Shown piece after piece: positions 39,806 through 45,215 of a stretch of DNA of 45,215 nt. Each line of letters starts with the position of its first letter. The stretch's first letter is position 1. A program made the position numbers and the translations under genes. Location: NCBI GenBank assembly GCA_031366005.1, contig JANLZB010000011.1, forward strand, positions 1 through 45,215, given 5' to 3'. Source of the DNA: JANLUX01 sp031366005 (GTDB taxonomy: Bacteria; Bacteroidota; Bacteroidia; AKYH767-A; OLB10). The notes under the pieces are model-generated. The model was not told the origin of the DNA and did not search any database. It worked only from the letters and a program-made list of their open reading frames with translations.

Positions 39806-39838
39806 AGATATTCCAAATCTTAAAGATTTGGAATATCT
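39806..39838. repeat. Perfect 15-bp inverted repeat with 3-base loop
   Basis: AGATATTCCAAATCT (39806-39820) pairs exactly with 39824-39838 around TAA. It lies in the 63-base spacer between two minus-strand genes. I recall the same ATTCCAAATCTTTAAGATTTGG theme as a dispersed intergenic repeat in Bacteroidota genomes. On either strand no T-tract follows, so a terminator role is uncertain. Confidence 0.8.
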
Positions 39839-39848
39839 AAGCCGTAAA

Positions 39849-41078
39849 CTAAACTTGAGCTACTTTATGAATCTTGTTAGCAATGGTTCTTCCGGGATAT
39901 ACTTCCAATGCTTTCTTCAAACATGCCATTGCATTATGCAGCGATTTTAAATTTAAAACATAAGCAATCCTGACTTGCGATTTGCCAAGTACAGGATTGG
40001 AATAAAATCCTGTTGCAGGTGCAAGCATCACTGTTTCATCATTCAATTCAAAATCTTCCAACAGCCATTGACAAAATAAATCTGCATCATCAATAGGTAA
40101 TTGAGCAATACAATAAAATGCACCATTTGGCATCGGACAAAAAACACCTTCCATTTCATTAAGTGTTTTTACAACATAATTACGTCTTGCAGTATATTCC
40201 TTTTTCACTTCAATGAAATAAGAATCAGGTGTATCAATGGCTGCTTCGGCACCAATCTGTCCGAATGTAGGAGGACTCAATCTTGCCTGTGCAAATTTTA
40301 AAGCTGCAGCCATCACTTCTTTATTTTTTGAAATCAATGCTCCAATCCTTGCACCGCATGCACTATAACGTTTTGAAATACTATCCATCAATACCACATG
40401 CTGATCCAATCCATCCAGATGCATGACAGACACATATTGATTATCATCATAACAAAACTCACGATATACTTCATCAGCAAACAAAAACAAATCATGCTTC
40501 AATGCAATTTGTTTGAGCAATTCCAATTCTTCTCTGTTATATAAATATCCTGTAGGATTACTCGGATTACAAATTAAAATTGCTTTTGTTTTAGGAGTGA
40601 TGGCCTTTTCAAACTCAGCGATAGGTGGCAATGCAAAACCCGTTTCAATACTTGAAGGAATAGGTTTTACAATCACGCTTGCCTGAGTTGAGAATCCATT
40701 GTAATTAGCATAATAAGGTTCAGGAACTATTATTTCATCACCGGCATTAAGACATGCCATCATGCCAATCTCTATAGCTTCAGAACCACCGGTTGTTATG
40801 ATAATATCAGTCCAGTCAACATTGATTTTATGTTTTTGATAATAAGTGGCGAGCTTTCTTCGATAAGATTCAATACCCGCTGAATGACTGTATTCAATTA
40901 CTTCCAGCTTATTATTTTTTATTGCGTTCAGCATTACTTCAGGTGTGTGAATGTCTGGCTGGCCGATATTTAAATGATAAATAAACTTTCCATTTTTCTT
41001 AGCTTGTTCAGCATAAGGAACTAATTTTCTAATGGGTGAAGGTGGCATCTGTGCACCTTTCAAGGAAATCTTTGGCAT
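39849..41078 (-). CDS. Class I/II PLP-dependent aminotransferase
   Basis: The product has 409 residues, normal for fold-type I aspartate-type aminotransferases. YHLNIGQPDIHTPE is the N-terminal substrate loop; ICNPSNPTGYLYNREE holds the PLP-binding Asn, and FADEVYREFCYDD holds the Asp and Tyr contacts. The Schiff-base Lys is Lys236 in SISKRYSACGARIG, and RIAYVLN carries the carboxylate-binding Arg. It transfers an amino group between an amino acid and a 2-oxo acid; the exact substrate pair cannot be assigned. Clustering with mqnE may be chance, since no aminotransferase step is needed in the futalosine pathway. A hairpin 15 bases upstream probably ends the preceding DUF1573 transcript, so this gene likely has its own promoter. 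Confidence 0.92.
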   Translation of the reverse strand: MPKISLKGAQMPPSPIRKLVPYAEQAKKNGKFIYHLNIGQPDIHTPEVMLNAIKNNKLEVIEYSHSAGIESYRRKLATYYQKHKINVDWTDIIITTGGSEAIEIGMMACLNAGDEIIVPEPYYANYNGFSTQASVIVKPIPSSIETGFALPPIAEFEKAITPKTKAILICNPSNPTGYLYNREELELLKQIALKHDLFLFADEVYREFCYDDNQYVSVMHLDGLDQHVVLMDSISKRYSACGARIGALISKNKEVMAAALKFAQARLSPPTFGQIGAEAAIDTPDSYFIEVKKEYTARRNYVVKTLNEMEGVFCPMPNGAFYCIAQLPIDDADLFCQWLLEDFELNDETVMLAPATGFYSNPVLGKSQVRIAYVLNLKSLHNAMACLKKALEVYPGRTIANKIHKVAQV

Positions 41079-41092
41079 AGCTTTAAAATAAA

Positions 41093-41121
41093 TTGTCCCA
41101 CCTCTGATAGAAGTGGGACAA
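41093..41121 (-). terminator. Hairpin after the first DUF1573 gene
   Basis: TTGTCCCAC (41093-41101) pairs with 41113-41121 across a loop with one mismatch and three further pairs. On the minus strand it is followed by an AT-rich run with several T. It separates the DUF1573 pair from the aminotransferase gene. Confidence 0.6.
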
Positions 41122-41143
41122 CAAAAATAGAATATTTAATTGC

Positions 41144-41632
41144 TTAGTTTTTAGGAGCGTCCGCTTTGCCAGGATCAGCTGCCGGAGCAGGCTGTTCAAC
41201 AGTTCCTTTCAGGTGAAGCACCTTCGGGCTGTTTTTAGCATTTGAGGTAATGGTAACCGTTTTATCCTGCATTCCCATTTTACCTGCTGAATTAAATGTA
41301 ACTTTAATTACATTTTTAGCACCTTTTTTCAATGGTTCTTTTGGCCAAATAGGTACAGTACATCCGCATGATCCTGCTGCGTTAGAGATAATTAAATCTT
41401 CTTTACCAGTATTAGTAAAAGAGAATTCACGGGTTACCGACTCACCTTGTTTAATGGTTCCGAAGTTATACTCTTCTACTTCAAAAGTCATTTCAGCAGC
41501 GTTTTTGTTATCTGCCGGTGAAGCCTGTGCCGGAGCGGCTTTGTCAGGGGTTACAGCAGATTTGTCTGTTTGAGCTTGCGATGCGAACGCAACGAACAGG
41601 CATAATGAAGCAAATACAATTGTTTTTTTCAT
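41144..41632 (-). CDS. DUF1573 exported protein (copy 1)
   Basis: The product has 162 residues: a signal peptide (MKKTIVFASLCLFVAFASQAQ without its last residues), a short Ala/Pro/Asp-rich linker, one DUF1573 Ig-like domain and a Pro/Ala-rich tail. The domain core FTNTGKEDLIISNAAGSCGC with TVPIWPKEPLKKGAKN and TVTITSNAKNSPKVLHLKGTV is standard for the family. The paired Cys in CGC is conserved. Such domains are small extracellular binding folds, of unknown role, abundant in Bacteroidota. It lies 55 bases after its paralogue with the same direction. The two share about half their residues in the domain, so they are an old tandem duplication. Confidence 0.88.
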   Translation of the reverse strand: MKKTIVFASLCLFVAFASQAQTDKSAVTPDKAAPAQASPADNKNAAEMTFEVEEYNFGTIKQGESVTREFSFTNTGKEDLIISNAAGSCGCTVPIWPKEPLKKGAKNVIKVTFNSAGKMGMQDKTVTITSNAKNSPKVLHLKGTVEQPAPAADPGKADAPKN

Positions 41633-41687
41633 GATGATTTTTTATTTTGTTTTAATTTAACGTTTTGTTGTTTATTAATTTTTAATT

Positions 41688-42167
41688 TTATTGACGTGGT
41701 GAGTTTTCTATCGGTGCAAAACCATTGTCCTTCTTCAATGGTGTCTGATCTTCTGTCTGCTCCTGTGATTTAACAACTCCTTTTATGGTAATCACTTTAC
41801 TTGGAGTTTTAGCATTTGAATTAATGGTAACTGTTTTAGTAAAAGGTCCCGGGCGTTTAGTATCATAACTAACATTGATAAAGTTACTCTGACCTTTCAA
41901 TACCGGTTCTTTAGGCCATCTGGGAACTGTACATCCGCATGATCCTCTTGCATCAGAAATTATTAATGGTTCTTTACCGGTATTTGTAAATTTAAATGCA
42001 TATGTTCCATCACCTGCATAATCAATGGTGCCATAATCATGGAGTTCAGTTTCGAAAGTTATTTCAGCGGCACTCGTATTTTCATTAATTACTTCCGCTT
42101 TTTTATTTTGTGCAAAAGCTATTAAGCTTGCACATGTCATCATAAGTAAGAAAGTAATTTTTTTCAT
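41688..42167 (-). CDS. DUF1573 exported protein (copy 2)
   Basis: The product has 159 residues. A signal peptide (KITFLLMMTCASLIAFAQ) is followed by the DUF1573 domain (ITFETELHDYGTIDYAGDGT, FTNTGKEPLIISDARGSCGC, TVPRWPKEPVLKGQSN, KTVTINSNAKTPSKVITIKG), and then a polar tail (TEDQTPLKKDNGFAPIENSP). It is the first of two tandem paralogues in transcription order. The conserved CGC and WPKEP motifs are intact in both. No function can be given beyond an exported Ig-like binding fold. Confidence 0.88.
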   Translation of the reverse strand: MKKITFLLMMTCASLIAFAQNKKAEVINENTSAAEITFETELHDYGTIDYAGDGTYAFKFTNTGKEPLIISDARGSCGCTVPRWPKEPVLKGQSNFINVSYDTKRPGPFTKTVTINSNAKTPSKVITIKGVVKSQEQTEDQTPLKKDNGFAPIENSPRQ

Positions 42168-42268
42168 TGTTGTATTTATTTACTGAAGTTTTATGTAAGC
42201 CCCTTGTTTCAAATATGGAGCCAAAGGTCTGACAAAGAAATGAATATTCAATGAATCAAAAAAGGGTA

Positions 42269-42276
42269 TAAATTTG
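42269..42276 (+). promoter_or_regulatory. Putative -7 element upstream of tRNA-Gly
   Basis: TAAATTTG matches TAnnTTTG exactly, 71 bases before the mature tRNA 5' end. A CTCTG-CA-CAGAG palindrome (42277-42288) follows at once. Confidence 0.4.
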
Positions 42277-42347
42277 CTCTGCACAGAGTGTAAAAATAGC
42301 TAAAAGAATTATAAATACATCCTCATAAAAAATTCACTGTTTTAAAA

Positions 42348-42419
<72 letters not shown>

Positions 42420-42478
42420 CTCCTCTATTTATAGATTTGTTAATTGGTTGAATAAGGTGATACTAAAAAAAAATAATT

Positions 42479-44245
42479 GTGGTAAAGACATTTTCCATTG
42501 CGAATATTAGAATACAAAGTTTTAAAATTTCAAATAGTATTTTATTTTTCTGTTATTGTTTCTTGTTTTCATCAAATGCATTTTCGCAGGATGATTATTA
42601 CAAACAAAACAGATCACTCACTTATTCAGGAGTAATTTCTGCTTATAAACAACTTGATATAAAATATGCACAAGCTAAAATGATTGAGTTTGGTAAAGCA
42701 GATGGTGGTAAACCTTTGCATTTATTTTTAATTAGTGCTAATGGAAATTTTAATCGTGAACAGCTTCGCAAAAACAATGGATGTTTTTTACTGATCAATA
42801 ATGGCATTCATCCCGGTGAACCGGAAGGAATTGATGCAAGCTTATTACTTGCAAAAAATTTATTGAACGGAAAAATTTCAATTCCTAAAAATGTGATGAT
42901 AGGAATCATTCCGGTTTATAATGTTGATGGAGCATTGAACCGTGGTTGTTGCAGCCGTATTAATCAGGATGGACCTGAAGAGTATGGATTTCGGGGAAAC
43001 GCACGTAACCTGGATCTGAACCGTGATTTTATTAAGTGCAATTCGGAAAATGCAAAAGCATTTAATAAAATGTTTACGGCATACGATCCTGATGTGTTTG
43101 TGGATACACATACAAGTGACGGTGCGGATTATAGTTATGTGATGACATTGATTGCAACACAAAAAGATAAAATGAATCATTTTGTTTCAGCGTTTGTAGA
43201 GAAAGAATTTCTTCCTTCACTTTATTCGAATATGGAGAAAGAAAAATTTCCAATGACTCCTTATGTTGAAACACATGGTGAATCTCCTGAAGGCGGAATT
43301 GATGGATTTTTAGAAACACCGCGTTTTGCAAGTGGATATGCTGCCTTATTCAACACGTTAGCATTTATTTCTGAAACACACATGCTCAAACCTTTTCCGA
43401 AACGAGTAGAAGCAACTTATACTTTCTTAAAAATAATTCTTGAACTTACTTCTACTAACAGCACAAAAATTTTAAAAGTACGCACTGATGCAAAACATGA
43501 TTGTGCAACCAAAACAAAATTTGATATTCAATGGAAACAGGATACAACTCATTTCGACAGCATTTGGTTTGATGGTTATGCTGCAAAACATAAGAAGAGC
43601 GATGTAACCGGATTGGTTCGGTTGTATTATGATCACACTTCACCCTATCACGCCAAGATTCCTTATTACAATAATTTTCAACCTTCACTCACAATAGATA
43701 AACCTTATGGTTACATTATACCTCAGGCATGGAAAGATGTGATTGAACGTTTGCAAATGAATGGCGTAAAAATGCAACAACTTCAACATGATACATTGAT
43801 GAATGTTGAAGTGTATTACATCCGTGATTATAAAAGTCGCGATCATCCTTATGAAGGACATTACTTGCATACTGATATAAAAACTGAAAAGGAAAATCAA
43901 ACTATTCAATTTTATAAAGGTGATTATAGTGTGATCTGCAATCAAAATTGTAATCGTTACATCATTGAAACTTTAGAACCTCAAGCCGTGGATTCTTATT
44001 TCGCCTGGAACTTTTTTGATAGCGTGTTGCAACAGAAAGAATGGTTTTCTGATTATGTTTTTGAAGAAAAGGCAGAAGCGATTTTGAAAAACAATGATGC
44101 TCTGAAAAAAGATTTTGAACAACGGAAAATACAGGATTCAACTTTTGCAAATAATCATTGGACGATGTTAAATTATATCTATCAACATTCTCCCTATTAT
44201 GAGAAGACGCATAATAGGTATCCGGTGTTTAGAGTTATCCAATGA
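42479..44245 (+). CDS. M14-family zinc carboxypeptidase, exported
   Basis: The product has 588 residues from a GTG at 42479; a stop lies five codons upstream and there is no in-frame ATG before residue 68, so a non-ATG start is required to keep the signal peptide (SILFFCYCFLFSSNAFSQ). The zinc motif HPGE is at 111-114, and the third ligand His211 is in VDTHTSDGADY. NARNLDLNRDF supplies the substrate-carboxylate Arg, and FISETHMLKPF supplies the probable catalytic Glu. The C-terminal ~250 residues form a second domain of strand-rich sequence without recognised motifs. It should cleave C-terminal residues from peptides, or act on peptidoglycan peptides, in the periplasm. No T9SS domain was found. 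It follows tRNA-Gly by 59 bases. Confidence 0.85.
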   Translation: MVKTFSIANIRIQSFKISNSILFFCYCFLFSSNAFSQDDYYKQNRSLTYSGVISAYKQLDIKYAQAKMIEFGKADGGKPLHLFLISANGNFNREQLRKNNGCFLLINNGIHPGEPEGIDASLLLAKNLLNGKISIPKNVMIGIIPVYNVDGALNRGCCSRINQDGPEEYGFRGNARNLDLNRDFIKCNSENAKAFNKMFTAYDPDVFVDTHTSDGADYSYVMTLIATQKDKMNHFVSAFVEKEFLPSLYSNMEKEKFPMTPYVETHGESPEGGIDGFLETPRFASGYAALFNTLAFISETHMLKPFPKRVEATYTFLKIILELTSTNSTKILKVRTDAKHDCATKTKFDIQWKQDTTHFDSIWFDGYAAKHKKSDVTGLVRLYYDHTSPYHAKIPYYNNFQPSLTIDKPYGYIIPQAWKDVIERLQMNGVKMQQLQHDTLMNVEVYYIRDYKSRDHPYEGHYLHTDIKTEKENQTIQFYKGDYSVICNQNCNRYIIETLEPQAVDSYFAWNFFDSVLQQKEWFSDYVFEEKAEAILKNNDALKKDFEQRKIQDSTFANNHWTMLNYIYQHSPYYEKTHNRYPVFRVIQ

Positions 44246-44301
44246 AATATTGCATTTATCACAACCAGCAGAGATAAACTGAATAAACTTAATTTTGATT
44301 C

Positions 44302-44742
44302 ATGCAAACTATTGAACTTCTAATTACAAAAAATAAAAAATCAAAAGAGATTTTGAAAACTCTTCGGGATAAAAGATTGAAACGAGGCGACATGGTTCGG
44401 TTAAAAACAATAGAAAATAATTCATCATTTCTTTTACCAATAATTGTTTGTCTATTAATAATTGTTTGGTATTTCTCTGAAACAAAGAAAAAAACATTTG
44501 GTGAGGAAGTTGAAGATATTTTGTTCAACAATAAAATGTCACTTTCCGAATTAGAAAAACAAATTGAAAAAGAGTTTGGAGTAGCTGTGGAAATTGAGCA
44601 ACAAAACACTGAAGAAAAAATGTGGAAAGATTTTTCTGCACAAAATTTTTTAAAGGGATATGCTAACGATGAACCTGAATATACTTTATCAGATGTGAAA
44701 GAACCTAACCCTACATATAAGAAATGGAAGAAGGGAAAATAA
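44302..44742 (+). CDS. Antitoxin-like protein with a membrane segment
   Basis: The product has 146 residues. The C-terminal third (NFLKGYANDEPEYTLSDVKEPNPTYKKWKKGK in part: ANDEPEYTLSDVKEPNPTYK) matches the toxin-binding tail of antitoxins paired with PemK-like toxins in Bacteroidota. The 19-base overlap with the toxin gene confirms the pairing. Unusually, residues ~41-59 (SSFLLPIIVCLLIIVWYF) are a hydrophobic helix with basic residues on both sides, so the full-length product may be membrane-anchored. An internal Met at residue 79 (44536; MSLSELEKQIEKEFG) would give a soluble 68-residue antitoxin of more usual size, so two products or a shorter true start are possible. No DNA-binding motif is obvious. 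Confidence 0.7.
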   Translation: MQTIELLITKNKKSKEILKTLRDKRLKRGDMVRLKTIENNSSFLLPIIVCLLIIVWYFSETKKKTFGEEVEDILFNNKMSLSELEKQIEKEFGVAVEIEQQNTEEKMWKDFSAQNFLKGYANDEPEYTLSDVKEPNPTYKKWKKGK

Positions 44743-45062
44743 TTCTTACAATTTTTCCTCAGGATGCAGAAAAGAAATTACGGCCTGCCTTAGTGCTGAG
44801 AGAATTTCCTAAATACAATGATGTTTTAGTTTGTGGTATCAGTTCAAGACTTCAACAGTTTATACCTCAGTTTAATATTCTATTAGATGAGCATCATCCT
44901 GATTTTTTAATATCCGGTTTAAAATCACCAGCTATTTGCAGATTAAGCATGTTAACTATGTTACCCAAAAAAGATATTACAGGAATATTGGGAAGTTTGA
45001 GCAATACAGTTCATTTTTCACTGCTTAAAAATCTTGCTGACTATTTGATTGCGAAAAAATAA
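44724..45062 (+). CDS. PemK/MazF-family toxin
   Basis: The product has 112 residues, normal for the family. KKLRPALVLREFPKYNDVLVCGISSRLQQ has the RPALV core and the strand that carries the active-site region, and LISGLKSPAICRLSMLTMLPK holds the second conserved block ending in the LGSLS helix. MazF-type enzymes are sequence-specific endoribonucleases that halt translation. The start codon lies inside the antitoxin gene, 19 bases before its stop, consistent with translational coupling that keeps toxin level below antitoxin. No mobile element flanks the pair within the window. Confidence 0.85.
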   Translation: MEEGKIILTIFPQDAEKKLRPALVLREFPKYNDVLVCGISSRLQQFIPQFNILLDEHHPDFLISGLKSPAICRLSMLTMLPKKDITGILGSLSNTVHFSLLKNLADYLIAKK

Positions 45063-45160
45063 AGCAATATTAATCAAAGACTGAATAAAAATTGAGAAGT
45101 GATAGTAAACAGTTTGGCTTACTATAACGATTGCATCATTCAGCAATTAAAATATAATCA

Positions 45161-45215
45161 ATGAATCTTCGCGAGGCCCTTTTAAAAGAACATTCAAAAG
45201 CGCAAACAATGCGAA
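45161..45215 (+). CDS. Start of a gene cut by the right edge, possibly a HEAT-repeat protein
   Basis: An ATG at 45161 opens a frame that stays open to the edge (MNLREALLKEHSKAQTMR, 18 residues). The EALLxEHSKxQT pattern is, from memory, how a family of small Bacteroidota HEAT-repeat proteins (sometimes named for DNA alkylation repair) begins. Only 18 residues are seen, so the identification is tentative. Just upstream, an ATAGTAA/TTACTAT hairpin (about 45102-45125) may end the PemK transcript. Confidence 0.4.
   Translation, partial: MNLREALLKEHSKAQTMR

Noticed and set aside
38639..42167. Complete menaquinone (futalosine) operon
   Set aside because: Only mqnE is recognisable. The aminotransferase and DUF1573 genes are not pathway members, and hairpins separate the genes.

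Overview
This 45 kb window looks like a chromosomal segment of a member of the Bacteroidota, probably near the Chitinophagales or Sphingobacteriales; that placement is inferred from gene content. The DNA is AT-rich. Three large secreted proteins end in a type IX secretion (T9SS) type A sorting domain. Many genes are preceded by TAnnTTTG, the -7 element read by the Bacteroidota primary sigma factor. Several families are typical of the phylum: the DUF2400/TIGR02757 protein, the so-called 'ABC transporter ATPase' hypothetical, paired DUF1573 proteins, an OstA-like protein and futalosine-route MqnE. Almost all of the window is ordinary vertically inherited chromosome with small accessory insertions.

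Layout. 1-4 kb: a lysine-rich histone-H1-like protein cut by the left edge, an isoprenylcysteine-methyltransferase-like membrane enzyme, a secreted sugar dehydrogenase and an anti-sigma/cupin fusion. 4.2-9.7 kb: one giant T9SS surface protein made of alternating MAM-like and CARDB-like modules, closed by a strong terminator. 9.8-12.4 kb: a conserved hypothetical, a 46-residue membrane peptide, Ste24/M48 protease, and a RelE/ParE-type toxin-antitoxin pair sitting between the real ste24 3' end and a second, diverged copy of that 3' end. 12.4-17.2 kb (minus strand): a DAO-type flavoprotein, then uvrB with two downstream genes. 17.2-22.1 kb: an FKBP isomerase and a run of small secreted or unknown proteins. 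22.2-27.9 kb (minus strand): relA/spoT, a STAS protein, purA and an OstA-like gene. 27.9-33.4 kb: tgt and lptG, converging on a seven-PAS protein that has no kinase domain. 33.9-38.4 kb: a secreted protein built from phage tail-fibre modules, followed by a T9SS protein. 38.4-42.2 kb: a 144-bp MITE, mqnE, an aminotransferase and two DUF1573 genes. 42.3-45.2 kb: tRNA-Gly(CCC), an M14 carboxypeptidase, a PemK/MazF-type toxin-antitoxin pair whose antitoxin carries a membrane segment, and the start of a probable HEAT-repeat gene at the right edge.

Working together. OstA-like and LptG point to lipopolysaccharide export. MqnE belongs to futalosine menaquinone synthesis. RelA/SpoT and PurA both act in purine and guanine nucleotide control. 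Nothing forms a large unknown multi-gene system. The most unusual items are the toxin-antitoxin cassette with a duplicated ste24 end, the phage-tail-fibre-like secreted protein, the MITE, and the sensor protein lacking both its phospho-acceptor aspartate and an output domain.
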